A stretch of DNA of 33,654 bases from Wohlfahrtiimonas populi (GTDB lineage Bacteria > Pseudomonadota > Gammaproteobacteria > Cardiobacteriales > Wohlfahrtiimonadaceae), in the NCBI RefSeq assembly GCF_002006795.1, contig NZ_MVDN01000010.1:35523-69176 (forward strand). Direction: 5' to 3'. The position numbers and the translations under genes were made by a program. Each line of letters starts with the position of its first letter. Positions within the stretch are counted from its first letter, which is position 1. This document shows positions 17,442 to 25,719 of the stretch, piece by piece. Under the pieces are notes generated by a model that worked only from the letters and a program-made list of their open reading frames with translations, made no database searches and was not told where the DNA came from.

Positions 17442-18101
17442 ATGGTTAAATATATACTATCAGTCATGATTATGATCATGTCTTCCATAGCACTTGCATA
17501 CAACGTTGATGATCCTAACTTTTGGGATGGATGGAAACGTGATACGTCTGTGGAAACAAATGTCTTTAATGTGGTGAATAACAGCAGATTTTCAGCGCAA
17601 GAGCTCATTGATTATGCAACAGAAGCTCACCCTGAACACGCATTTTATGTGGGTTTACTCTATTATTTAGGCTACCACAATCATGCTGGCGTACCTTTCC
17701 AAAGAGATCATAAAAAAGCTCTACAATATTTCCAAAAAGTTGGGGCATATGGTTACTTATCGCCTTATGTAGATTATTACATGGGCATGATTATGTGGAA
17801 TGGTTATGATGGTGCACCTTTAAATAAAATCCGTGCTAAAACCTTATTAGCACGCGCAAATACGCCTGAATCTTTCTTGATGTTGACTGCCATGAATTCA
17901 GACAATCCTAATGAACAACTGATTTGGTATAAAAAATTAGCCTATATGGATGATTGGCGTGCTATTTTAACAGTTGCCCATTGGTACAATATTGGCCGTG
18001 GCACTAGAAGAAATGGTGGCGAAGCATATTATTGGTATAACAAAGCTTGCGCACAACGTGTTGCAGAAGCATGCTCAAAATTAAATACATTACACCCTTA
18101 A
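17442..18101 (+). CDS. Secreted Sel1-like repeat protein
   Basis: A 219-residue protein with an N-terminal signal peptide (MVKYILSVMIMIMSSIALAY), probably cut after ALA. The mature part has helix-pair repeats of Sel1 type: ALQYFQKVGAYGYLSPYVDYYMG, and near the end AHWYNIGRGTRRNGGEAYYWYNKACAQ, which matches the Sel1 pattern well. Such proteins act in the periplasm or cell surface as adaptors; the partner is unknown. AAGG lies eight bases before the ATG at 17442. Two cysteines near the C-terminus could form a disulfide. Confidence 0.7.
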   Translation: MVKYILSVMIMIMSSIALAYNVDDPNFWDGWKRDTSVETNVFNVVNNSRFSAQELIDYATEAHPEHAFYVGLLYYLGYHNHAGVPFQRDHKKALQYFQKVGAYGYLSPYVDYYMGMIMWNGYDGAPLNKIRAKTLLARANTPESFLMLTAMNSDNPNEQLIWYKKLAYMDDWRAILTVAHWYNIGRGTRRNGGEAYYWYNKACAQRVAEACSKLNTLHP

Positions 18102-18459
18102 AAGTTAGTCAAATGACATAACCTCACTTAGAGCATCATTGAATTTTCACATTGAAGTAAACTTTTTACCTTTAGCCTTTTAAATTTTATTGATTAATAA
18201 TCAAGAAATTATAATTGTTAGATTGAAAAAATAGCGATCTGGATAAAAATTATCAATGTTCAAAATAAAAAAATGTAGCCAAATGAGAAAAATGCTGTAA
18301 AATCCCCTGATTCCTCATCTAGTTATGAGGAATTTTTTTTAGAGTTAAATTTATATTGGGTCTTTAACTCGCACACAAGGGGGCAATAATTCTTTTGAAT
18401 TAACGCGCATATTTATCTCTCTTTCAACATGCCACGGAAAGGCTGGGGGAAATAAACTT
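18102..18459 (+). promoter_or_regulatory. Long gene-free leader before the PuuP-type transporter
   Basis: This 358-base stretch holds no convincing protein gene. It contains a possible -10 (TAAAAT near 18298), a strong terminator hairpin (18310-18340), an 8-bp hairpin GAGTTAAA / TTTAACTC (18342-18349 with 18363-18370), and a small AATTC / GAATT hairpin. A GGGGGA ribosome site precedes the transporter ATG. The terminator could end the upstream Sel1 gene, but it is over 200 bases from that stop, so attenuation of the transporter is an alternative. Confidence 0.45.
18310..18340 (+). terminator. Intrinsic terminator or attenuator
   Basis: A perfect 9-bp stem (ATTCCTCAT / ATGAGGAAT), 6-base loop and eight T. 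It stands 209 bases after one gene and 120 bases before the next. Confidence 0.8.
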
Positions 18460-19890
18460 ATGTTATCAAACACACAAACGTTATCTCCTAACGTTACCAA
18501 TAACGGTTCTGCAAGCTTACAAAAAACATTAGTACTTTGGCAGCTTGTCATGATCGGTTTAGCATATATGCAACCTATGACTGTATTCGATACTTTCGGT
18601 ATTGTAAGTCAGGACACAGGTGGACACGTTCCAACTGCATATATCATCACATTAGTCGCTATGATGTTCACTGCATTAAGTTACGGCAAGATGGTTCGCC
18701 GTTATCCTTCTGCAGGTTCAGCTTATACATATACACAAAAGTCAATTGATCCTAAAGTAGGTTTCGTTGTCGGCTGGTGTACATTATTAGACTATTTGTT
18801 CAATCCAATGATCAACATTTTGCTAGCAACTATTTATTTGAAATCACAATTTGGTGACATCAATATTTGGTACTACGTTGTTCCATTGGCAGCATTGATG
18901 ACTTACATTAACTATCGCGGTGTAGAAATGGTGGCGAGCTTTAACAGCATCATCGTATTCTTCCAGTTATTGTTAATGGTTATCTTTGTTATTTTAGTTT
19001 TAAAAGGTCTGTATTTTGATGGCGTAGGTGCTGCAACATTAGTGAGTTCTAAACCTTTTGTTAGCCCCGAAATGTCAATCAGCGTTGTAGCAGCAGGTTC
19101 TGCAATTCTTTGCTTCTCATTCTTAGGCTTTGATGGTTTAAGTTCACTATCAGAAGAAGCAAAAGATGCTGCTAAAGCTGTACCAAAAGCGATCTTTTTA
19201 ACAACATTAATTGGTGGTGTGATATTCATTTTCATCACATATTTTATGCAGTTGTTTTTCGAAGGTTATACATTCACTAATCCTGAAGAAAGCCAACCAG
19301 AAGTATTGTTATATGCTGGTGAACAAGCGATGAGCGGTGTGCAAATCGGTAAGTTCTTAGCATCAACATTCTTCCAATCTATTGGTTTATGGTTAGCAAT
19401 CTTTGCGGTATTTGCATCAGGCTTGGCAGCTCATACAGGTGTTTCTCGTATGATGTATGTAATGGGTCGTGATGGTATTTTCCCTAAAAAAGCATTTGGT
19501 TATATTAATCCAAAATACAAAACACCTTCAATTAACATTGTAATCGTTGGGATTGTATCTTTAAGCGCTGGCTTCTTTGACTTAGACTTTGCATTACATT
19601 TGGTTAACTTTGGTGCATTGACAGCTTTCTTTATTGTTAACGTGTGCGTAATCGTACAATGTTACTTCAGAGATGGTCAAAAAGATGGCTTTAAAAATAC
19701 TATGAATTATCTAATCCTACCTTTCTGTGGCATGCTCTTCATTGGTTACTTATGGTACAACTTAGAAGAGATGGCATTGAAAATTGGTTTAGTATGGGGT
19801 GCATTAGGCATTATCTACCTAGCAATTGTGACCAAAGGATTTAGGAAATACCCTAAAGCATTTTTGGATCGCCAAAGCAATGTAGACTAA
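18460..19890 (+). CDS. APC-superfamily importer, PuuP (putrescine)-like
   Basis: A 476-residue permease with about 12 transmembrane helices. It follows E. coli PuuP/PlaP closely as I recall it: LVMIGLAYMQPMTVFDTFG, AGSAYTYTQKSIDPKVGF, CFSFLGFDGLSSLSEEAKDA and SGLAAHTGVSRMMYVMGRDGIFP. PuuP imports putrescine by proton symport in the inner membrane. No putrescine-degradation genes adjoin it, so the exact substrate (putrescine or a related amine/amino acid) stays open. The start has GGGGGA about nine bases upstream. Confidence 0.88.
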   Translation: MLSNTQTLSPNVTNNGSASLQKTLVLWQLVMIGLAYMQPMTVFDTFGIVSQDTGGHVPTAYIITLVAMMFTALSYGKMVRRYPSAGSAYTYTQKSIDPKVGFVVGWCTLLDYLFNPMINILLATIYLKSQFGDINIWYYVVPLAALMTYINYRGVEMVASFNSIIVFFQLLLMVIFVILVLKGLYFDGVGAATLVSSKPFVSPEMSISVVAAGSAILCFSFLGFDGLSSLSEEAKDAAKAVPKAIFLTTLIGGVIFIFITYFMQLFFEGYTFTNPEESQPEVLLYAGEQAMSGVQIGKFLASTFFQSIGLWLAIFAVFASGLAAHTGVSRMMYVMGRDGIFPKKAFGYINPKYKTPSINIVIVGIVSLSAGFFDLDFALHLVNFGALTAFFIVNVCVIVQCYFRDGQKDGFKNTMNYLILPFCGMLFIGYLWYNLEEMALKIGLVWGALGIIYLAIVTKGFRKYPKAFLDRQSNVD

Positions 19891-19911
19891 TAACATAAAA
19901 AATCCCCCAAG

Positions 19912-19943
19912 AAAAACACCCGTGCCCAATAGCGGGTGTTTTT
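19912..19943 (+). terminator. Intrinsic terminator after the PuuP-like gene
   Basis: An 11-bp perfect stem AAAAACACCCG / CGGGTGTTTTT with a 10-base loop. It overlaps the first codons of the longest lolB frame, so lolB must start further on. Confidence 0.9.
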
Positions 19944-19987
19944 GTGTTAAAGTTTCTATAATTTTATTCACTCATGAGAATCCATTC

Positions 19988-20542
19988 ATGCTTAACTTAA
20001 AACGCATTGGTAGCCTACTCACAATCATTGCAATTACAGCAGGTTGTGCAACGACAATTCCTGATCCTAATAAGCCTTTAGAAAAATATACAGCCATTGG
20101 TCGCGCCGCATTAAAAGCACCTGAAAACAGTGGCCAAGCAAGCTTCAATTGGGAACAAAAAACACCTGAAGAATTAAAACTGATTGTTCAAGGTCCTTTG
20201 GGTAGTGGCAGAATTGACTTGGCTGTTGCACCGAATGAAAGTATATTAAAAACAGAAGAGAAAACTTACACAGGCAAATCACCTGATGAATTATTCACAG
20301 AAATTACAGGCTTTGATTGGCCAATTTCTGGCATGCAAAATTGGTTAGTGGGCACACCCAATGCTAAAGCAACCAGCATTGAACGCGATGATAAAAATCG
20401 TATCATTGCCTTTAAAGAAGATGGCTGGAACATCCAATATAAAAAATGGATGAACTACAAAAAACGTGACATTCCACAGAGCATCGAATTAACACGCGGT
20501 GATGTTCGTTTACGTTTATTAGTTGAGCACTGGTTATATTAA
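19988..20542 (+). CDS. lolB: Outer-membrane lipoprotein receptor LolB
   Basis: A 184-residue lipoprotein that receives lipoproteins from LolA and inserts them in the outer membrane. The signal peptide MLNLKRIGSLLTIIAITAG ends at C20 (lipobox ITAGC). The LolB fold is suggested by YTAIGRAALKAPENSGQASFNW, GPLGSGRIDL and GWNIQYKKW. The start at 19988 is favoured since an earlier in-frame codon falls in a terminator. ispE begins 1 base after its stop, an order conserved in gammaproteobacteria. Confidence 0.9.
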   Translation: MLNLKRIGSLLTIIAITAGCATTIPDPNKPLEKYTAIGRAALKAPENSGQASFNWEQKTPEELKLIVQGPLGSGRIDLAVAPNESILKTEEKTYTGKSPDELFTEITGFDWPISGMQNWLVGTPNAKATSIERDDKNRIIAFKEDGWNIQYKKWMNYKKRDIPQSIELTRGDVRLRLLVEHWLY

Positions 20543-20543
20543 G

Positions 20544-21365
20544 ATGCAATTTTTCAAATCTCCTGCGAAGATTAACCTATTTCTTCGCATTGTTCGTCCA
20601 GAACCGAATGGCTATCACTATCTGCAAACCCTATTTCAATTCATCTCATTGCAAGATGAAATAGGGTTTGAATTACGCAACGATGACAAAATCATTGCGG
20701 ATTATCACAATGAATTCATCACAGAAGAGAATGATCTCATTGTTAAAGCCATTCGTTTATTGCAAAAAGAAAGTGGCATCACAACTGGCTTAAACATCAA
20801 GCTCAATAAAAATATTCCAATGGGCGCAGGTTTAGGTGGTGGAAGCTCTAATGCAGCAACCACATTAATGGCTATCAATGAGCTATATCAACTCGATTAC
20901 AGCTCAGAAAAGCTCCAAGCTTTGGGTCGTACTTTAGGTGCTGATGTACCAATCTTTATCTATGGTCAAAGTGCGTGGGCAGAAGGGATTGGTGATTTAT
21001 TCATCCCAATGCAGCCTAAAGAAAAAGCATATGGCTTGATCATTCCCAATATTTCCATCAGTACGCAAAAAGTTTTTCAGTATCCTGCCCTATCGCGCAC
21101 TAATCCAATTCTAGAAAAGACAGATCACCCTGATTATTTGAATGATTGTACCTCTGCAATTTATGCGCTCTACCCTAAAATGCAAGGTTACATGACAGCT
21201 CTAACTGATTTAGGTTTATCACCTAAAATTACAGGCACAGGTTCTTGTATCTATATTGATGAACCAACAATTGAACAACAAGTTCAACTGGATCAATTTT
21301 TGCAAGTGGAAAACCTCCAATATCGTACTTTCAATACGTTAAATCGCTCGCCTTATCACGGCTAG
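20544..21365 (+). CDS. ispE: 4-diphosphocytidyl-2-C-methyl-D-erythritol kinase IspE
   Basis: A 273-residue GHMP kinase that phosphorylates CDP-methylerythritol in the MEP isoprenoid pathway. Motifs: SPAKINLFL with K9, GYHYLQTLFQF, the ATP loop PMGAGLGGGSSNAA at 92-105, GADVPIF with catalytic D134, and TGTGSCIYI near the end. The ATG at 20544 comes directly after the lolB stop (TAAGATG), showing coupling. No terminator follows; an inverted repeat overlapping the fumarase ribosome site lies next. Confidence 0.95.
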   Translation: MQFFKSPAKINLFLRIVRPEPNGYHYLQTLFQFISLQDEIGFELRNDDKIIADYHNEFITEENDLIVKAIRLLQKESGITTGLNIKLNKNIPMGAGLGGGSSNAATTLMAINELYQLDYSSEKLQALGRTLGADVPIFIYGQSAWAEGIGDLFIPMQPKEKAYGLIIPNISISTQKVFQYPALSRTNPILEKTDHPDYLNDCTSAIYALYPKMQGYMTALTDLGLSPKITGTGSCIYIDEPTIEQQVQLDQFLQVENLQYRTFNTLNRSPYHG

Positions 21366-21376
21366 CCATTCATTTA

Positions 21377-21438
21377 ATGCGCTCTTTTATGGTATGATTC
21401 AGCTCGATAATTACCATCAATTCACTAAAGGAGCGCAT
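21377..21438 (+). promoter_or_regulatory. Inverted repeat enclosing the fumarase ribosome-binding site
   Basis: ATGCGCTCTTTT (21377-21388) pairs with AAAGGAGCGCAT (21427-21438) over 12 bp with one G-U pair; ATGGTA (21389-21394) pairs with TACCAT (21412-21417) inside it. The right arm contains the whole Shine-Dalgarno AAAGGAG and ends one base before the GTG start. A TATGAT at 21393-21398 could be a -10 box, in which case transcripts from it would lack the left arm and leave the site open. Confidence 0.65.
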
Positions 21439-21439
21439 A

Positions 21440-22954
21440 GTGACCATTATCAAACGTGAAGATCTTGTTCAATCTATCCACGATAGTTTGCAATTCATCT
21501 CCTATTATCATCCTGAAGATTATATTAAAAATCTTACAGCGGCTTATGAATGCGAAGAGTCAAAAGCAGCTAAAGATGCAATGGCACAAATCCTTATTAA
21601 CTCTAGAATGTGTGCAGAAGGTCGCCGCCCAATCTGCCAAGACACAGGGATTGTGACTGTATTTGTAGAGATTGGTACATCCGTACAATTTGAAGATGGC
21701 TTTGATGTCACTCAAGCAATCAATGAAGGCGTTGCAAAAGCTTACACTGATCCTGACAATATCTTGCGTGCATCTGTATTGGCTGATCCTATGGGCAAGC
21801 GCATCAATACTAAAGATAATACGCCTGCTGTTATCCATTACGATTTAGTACCTGGCGATAAAATCGAAGTTCATGTAGCAGCCAAAGGTGGCGGCAGTGA
21901 AGCAAAAAGTAAATTCGCAATGCTAAATCCTTCTGATTCTGTTGTGGATTGGGTTTTAAAAATGGTTCCTGAAATGGGCGCAGGCTGGTGTCCACCAGGA
22001 ATTTTGGGCATTGGTATTGGCGGTACGGCTGAAGAAGCAATGTTGATGGCTAAAAAGTCATTGATGGAACCCATCGATATCCAAGACTTAATTGCAAAAG
22101 GTGCTGAAACTCGTGCAGAAGAAGTTCGCTTAGAGCTTTATGACAAAGTGAATGCTTTGGGCATTGGCGCGCAAGGTTTGGGTGGCTTAACAACAGTATT
22201 GGACATTAAAATTCTAGAATGCCCAACGCATGCTGCAAACTTGCCTGTTGCAATGATTCCAAACTGTGCCGCAACTCGTCATGTTCATTTCACATTGGAT
22301 GGCAATGGTCCTGCAGTATTAACACCACCTAACTTAGATATCTGGCCAAAAATCACAAATGATAGTTCGGCTGGTAAAAAAGTTAACCTAGATAACATCA
22401 CAAAAGAAGAAATCGCAACATGGCAACCAGGTGATACTTTATTGTTATCAGGTAAAATTTTAACAGGTCGTGACGCTGCGCATAAACGCATGATCGACAT
22501 GTTGAATAAAGGTGAAAAGCTACCTGTAGATTTCACTAACCGCTTTATCTACTACGTTGGCCCTGTTGATCCAATCAATGATGAAGTTGTTGGACCTGCT
22601 GGCCCGACAACGGCAACGCGCATGGATAAATTTACTCGCCAAATCTTAGAAACAACTGGTTTAATCGGTATGATTGGTAAATCAGAACGTGGTGATATTG
22701 CCATCGAAGCAATCAAAGATAATAAAGCTGTTTATTTGATGGCTGTTGGCGGTGCTGCTTACTTGGTTTCTAAAGCCATCAAAGCATCTAAAGTATTAGC
22801 ATTTGAAGACTTGGGCATGGAAGCAATCTATGAATTCACAGTAGAAGATATGCCTGTGACTGTTGCTGTTGATACATTAGGTCAATCAGTTCACAAAACT
22901 GAACCTGTTAAATGGCAAGCAAAAATTGGTAAGATTCCAGTGATCACACAATAA
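21440..22954 (+). CDS. Fumarate hydratase class I (4Fe-4S)
   Basis: A 504-residue iron-sulfur fumarase of the TCA cycle, converting fumarate to L-malate. Three cluster cysteines appear with the spacing of the E. coli class I enzyme: C66 (RRPICQDTG), C184 (AGWCPPGILGIGIGG) and C276 (IPNCAATRHVHF). The C-terminal domain has GPAGPTTATRMDKF and AVGGAAYLVSKAI. It starts with GTG, six bases after AAAGGAG, and no in-frame ATG is near. Such oxygen-sensitive enzymes often depend on iron status; here the ribosome site lies in an inverted repeat (see that entry). Confidence 0.93.
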   Translation: MTIIKREDLVQSIHDSLQFISYYHPEDYIKNLTAAYECEESKAAKDAMAQILINSRMCAEGRRPICQDTGIVTVFVEIGTSVQFEDGFDVTQAINEGVAKAYTDPDNILRASVLADPMGKRINTKDNTPAVIHYDLVPGDKIEVHVAAKGGGSEAKSKFAMLNPSDSVVDWVLKMVPEMGAGWCPPGILGIGIGGTAEEAMLMAKKSLMEPIDIQDLIAKGAETRAEEVRLELYDKVNALGIGAQGLGGLTTVLDIKILECPTHAANLPVAMIPNCAATRHVHFTLDGNGPAVLTPPNLDIWPKITNDSSAGKKVNLDNITKEEIATWQPGDTLLLSGKILTGRDAAHKRMIDMLNKGEKLPVDFTNRFIYYVGPVDPINDEVVGPAGPTTATRMDKFTRQILETTGLIGMIGKSERGDIAIEAIKDNKAVYLMAVGGAAYLVSKAIKASKVLAFEDLGMEAIYEFTVEDMPVTVAVDTLGQSVHKTEPVKWQAKIGKIPVITQ

Positions 22955-22975
22955 GTAACAATATATACATAATAA

Positions 22976-23000
22976 AAAACCAGTTCTTTGAACTGGTTTT
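22976..23000. terminator. Bidirectional terminator between fumarase and mscL
   Basis: An 11-bp stem AAAACCAGTTC / GAACTGGTTTT with a TTT loop and A/T runs on both sides, between convergent genes. Confidence 0.9.
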
Positions 23001-23019
23001 TATGTTTAATGCTCAATAT

Positions 23020-23448
23020 TTATTTTTCAGCTTGTTTCGCCAACAAATCACGAATTTCTTTCAAGTAATCTTCTGAAGTTGGTGCTGCTGGTTCAGCTGG
23101 CGCTGCTGCCGCCGCTTCTTCTTCCGCACGCTGAGTTGCTGCCATCACTTTATTCACAGTTTTCATAATTGCAAACAACACAACTGCTGTGATTAAAAAT
23201 GTGATTAAAGCACTCAATACAGAGCCCACGTTGAAAGTTACGCCTTTCACTTGGAAAACCATGTTACCCAAAGCATCATCTGCTGATTTACTGCCTGTGG
23301 TTACTACGAAAATCAAACTAATGATTGGTGTTAATAAACCCTCTACAATTTTATTTACGATCGCTGTAAATGCACTACCGATCACAACACCCACTGATAA
23401 ATCAAGGATGTTACCGCGCAATAAAAACTTTTTAAATTCTTGTAACAT
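23020..23448 (-). CDS. mscL: Large-conductance mechanosensitive channel MscL
   Basis: A 142-residue channel that opens under membrane tension to release solutes during hypo-osmotic shock. The N-terminus FKKFLLRGNILDLSVGVVIGSAFTAIV is nearly invariant in MscL. The second helix is at about 78-100 and the cytoplasmic bundle SEDYLKEIRDLLAKQ ends the protein. An Ala/Glu/Pro-rich linker at 108-125 is longer than usual. It is convergent with the fumarase gene. Confidence 0.96.
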   Translation of the reverse strand: MLQEFKKFLLRGNILDLSVGVVIGSAFTAIVNKIVEGLLTPIISLIFVVTTGSKSADDALGNMVFQVKGVTFNVGSVLSALITFLITAVVLFAIMKTVNKVMAATQRAEEEAAAAAPAEPAAPTSEDYLKEIRDLLAKQAEK

Positions 23449-23574
23449 AATTATCTCACTTATATGATTATAAAATTGAAGAGCTAACAGAGTAGTACAA
23501 AATCACAGATATTGAGCTACCCTGTATAATTTTTACTTATTATTTAAATTTACTATTACAGCACAACCATCATA

Positions 23575-24357
23575 TTAGAAAGTACCAGGATATGCACCCC
23601 CATCAATTAGAAAATTTTGTCCAGTTATGTAAGCTGCTTGTGCACTACATAAATATGCACACAATGCGCCAAACTCATCAGGTTGACCAAAGCGTTTAGC
23701 AGGAATTTTCTGCATACGTGCATCCACTGCTGCTTCTTGTGAAATACCATTTTTATCAGCTTCTGCTGCAATTGTTTGCAATAAACGATCTGTTGCAAAT
23801 GCACCAGGCAAAATGCTATTAATCGTCACATTATCGTGCACAGTTGTACGCGCAACACCTGCCACAAAACCAGTTAAACCTGCACGTGCACCATTGGATA
23901 AGCCCAAAACAGCAATCGGCGCTTTCACTGCACTCGAGGTAATATTCACAATGCGACCAAATTGCTGTGCTTGCATCTTTGGTGTGACAGCTTTGATTAG
24001 CTCAATAGCTGTGAGCATATTGTTATTCAATGCCTTCATCCAATCTTCAGTCGTCCAATCTAAGTAGTTTCCTGGTGGTGGGCCGCCTGCGTTATTGATC
24101 AAAATATCAATTTGAGGTGCTGCCGCTAATACTTTCTCACGGCCTTCTGGTGTTGTAATATCAGCAACAACAGTGATGATTTTGCCAACGTTAGGCAGAG
24201 CTTCTAACTCTTTTTGTGTTGCCAATAATGATGCTTCAGTACGACCATTGATCACAACATTCACACCTTCACTCGCCAATGCTTTCGCGCACGCTTTACC
24301 TAAACCTTTACTACCCGCACATACAATCGCCCAGCGATCTTTAATTCCTAAATCCAT
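23575..24357 (-). CDS. SDR oxidoreductase with non-standard catalytic residues
   Basis: A 260-residue Rossmann-fold protein resembling 3-oxoacyl-ACP reductases. The nucleotide loop is AGSKGLG at 14-20 and NNAG is at 88-91. The Ser of the triad is S142, but the expected Tyr is S154 and the expected Lys is R158 (LSNGAR). This matches the 'BKR-like' SDR subgroup with GGPPPGNY and SNxxR, which lacks the usual tetrad, so the reaction is unknown. The ATG at 24357 has AAGGAG upstream; an earlier in-frame ATG is weaker. It is divergent from the PP-loop ligase gene. Confidence 0.85.
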   Translation of the reverse strand: MDLGIKDRWAIVCAGSKGLGKACAKALASEGVNVVINGRTEASLLATQKELEALPNVGKIITVVADITTPEGREKVLAAAPQIDILINNAGGPPPGNYLDWTTEDWMKALNNNMLTAIELIKAVTPKMQAQQFGRIVNITSSAVKAPIAVLGLSNGARAGLTGFVAGVARTTVHDNVTINSILPGAFATDRLLQTIAAEADKNGISQEAAVDARMQKIPAKRFGQPDEFGALCAYLCSAQAAYITGQNFLIDGGAYPGTF

Positions 24358-24473
24358 GAGATCTCCTTTGATCAAAATCATTATCAAATGTTAATATTAA
24401 TCATAGCGAAAAATTAGCGATTAATATGCTTAATTTTGAACATTTGGCAAAAATCATTCTCAAAAGGATTCCC

Positions 24474-25148
24474 ATGCTCAATCAATGGCCAAAAAACTCC
24501 AATCCTAAATTCATCTTATCTTTCAGTGGTGGTAAAGACAGTATCTTGGCGCTCTATCATGCATTACAACATGGTGAATGTGTTGGCTTAATCATGATGT
24601 TATCGGATGAAGGCGATCATTCCCGCTCACACGGTGTGCCAATGTCCATCACACAAAAGCAGGCTGATTCATTGAACTTCCCTATTCTCAGCGCACAATC
24701 TAGCTGGGATGATTATGAAGTGAATTATTTACAGCTCTTGGAAGATGCCAAACTTAAAGGTGCAGAGCTTTTAGTCACCGGCGATATTGATGTGCCAGAA
24801 CATGCATCATGGCATGAACAAATCGTACAAAAAGTAGATTTAGATTTACATATACCATTATGGAATCGCCCCCGCAGAGAAATTGTTGAAGAGTTTGTGA
24901 ATCGTGGTTTTAAAGCTATGATTGTTTCAGTGAACCTCACAATGGGCATGACAACTGAAGATTTAGGCAAAATACTTACATTAGAGATGATCCAAAACTT
25001 AGAAGATCGTGGTATTGATCCTTGTGGCGAAGCAGGTGAATTCCATACATTGGTCATAGATGGGCCAATTTTCAAATCGCCCATCGAAGTCTTCCCTATT
25101 GATATTCGTTCTAATGGCACGAATGCATTTTTGCAGCTTACATCTTAA
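24474..25148 (+). CDS. Diphthine-ammonia-ligase-like PP-loop ATPase
   Basis: A 224-residue ATP pyrophosphatase. The PP-loop SGGKDS is at 18-23, EGDHSRSHG at 46-54, TGDID at 102-106 and CGEAGEFHT at 184-192, the marks of the DUF71/Dph6-like family. In eukaryotes the family amidates diphthine on EF-2; bacteria lack diphthamide, so the bacterial substrate is unknown (some members have been linked to cobalamin-related steps). AAAGGA stands before the ATG at 24474. The 3' end overlaps the convergent TrpF-like gene by 11 bases. Confidence 0.85.
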   Translation: MLNQWPKNSNPKFILSFSGGKDSILALYHALQHGECVGLIMMLSDEGDHSRSHGVPMSITQKQADSLNFPILSAQSSWDDYEVNYLQLLEDAKLKGAELLVTGDIDVPEHASWHEQIVQKVDLDLHIPLWNRPRREIVEEFVNRGFKAMIVSVNLTMGMTTEDLGKILTLEMIQNLEDRGIDPCGEAGEFHTLVIDGPIFKSPIEVFPIDIRSNGTNAFLQLTS

Positions 25149-25701
25149 AGTTTAGCTCAATGCCTAATGGACGAGATTGAATATTGGGTAACAAAGCACT
25201 ATCTTTCCAATTCCCTGATAAAAACACATTACTCAAATCTATATTTTTGAGTAATGTCCAATTTGGCTCTAAAATTTCACCAACATGCCCACCTAATAAG
25301 TAAAAATCTACATGTTGGTAATTCATTTTCGGTGCATCATCTTTCAAATGAGCAATTTTGATAATTTTAATGGATTCAGGCAGTTGTTCACGCAATTTAG
25401 TGATGAAAGCTTGCGTTTCCCAACCATTCAACAAAATTGCATAGAGCTTTATTTCATTCACCACATATAAAATATCTGCTAAATCTGAGTTTTGAAAAAT
25501 ACCAATGTGCTTTAAAGGTGAATCCTTGGCAATCTCTTTGGCATCTTCAATCGCAATACCATAAGGCGACGTCAATACGAAGATAAAGCCCGCATAAGTT
25601 GCACCCGCAGCATGCGCCGCTATTAAATCTGTACGATTCGTAATGCCACTGACTATGGATTCTTTCGATTGTAATGTTTTCAATTGTGTTAACACTGCCA
25701 T
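25138..25701 (-). CDS. TrpF-like (phosphoribosylanthranilate isomerase) pseudoenzyme
   Basis: A 187-residue protein aligning by eye with the TrpF half of enterobacterial TrpCF: GITNRTDLIAAHAAGATYAGFIF, IGIFQNSDLADI, LREQLPESIKI, NYQHVDFYLL and FDWSLL-like EPNWTLLKN. Active-site residues are lost: the general-base Cys is S18, the phosphate-site Arg in SPR is Y47, the QLHG motif is LLNG (90-93), and the general-acid Asp is G137. It ends after the eighth strand, without the SSGVE-type phosphate loop and final helix. It should not isomerise phosphoribosylanthranilate. It is preceded by a tyrosine-type attenuator and AAAGGAA lies before the ATG. It may bind a ligand or act as a regulator; that is inference. 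Confidence 0.75.
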   Translation of the reverse strand: MAVLTQLKTLQSKESIVSGITNRTDLIAAHAAGATYAGFIFVLTSPYGIAIEDAKEIAKDSPLKHIGIFQNSDLADILYVVNEIKLYAILLNGWETQAFITKLREQLPESIKIIKIAHLKDDAPKMNYQHVDFYLLGGHVGEILEPNWTLLKNIDLSNVFLSGNWKDSALLPNIQSRPLGIELNFKM

Positions 25702-25719
25702 TTCATTTCCTTTAGGTAT

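Noticed and set aside
18429-18455. Eight-codon frame MPRKGWGK just before the PuuP-like gene, as a leader peptide
   Set aside because: No ribosome site, no codon run and no hairpin pair depending on it; its end overlaps the transporter's own ribosome site, so chance is more likely.
22285-22536. Minus-strand open frames inside the fumarase gene, and similar frames within the GltP-type, aminotransferase and asparaginase genes
   Set aside because: They lie antisense to well-conserved genes, lack ribosome sites and look like no known protein; they are reading-frame shadows.
24374-24392. A second Fur box upstream of the SDR gene
   Set aside because: Only one half (ATCATTATC) matches; the other half is unrelated.
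25138-25701. Annotation as an active trpF
   Set aside because: The catalytic Cys, Asp and phosphate-site Arg are missing and the C-terminal beta-alpha unit is absent.
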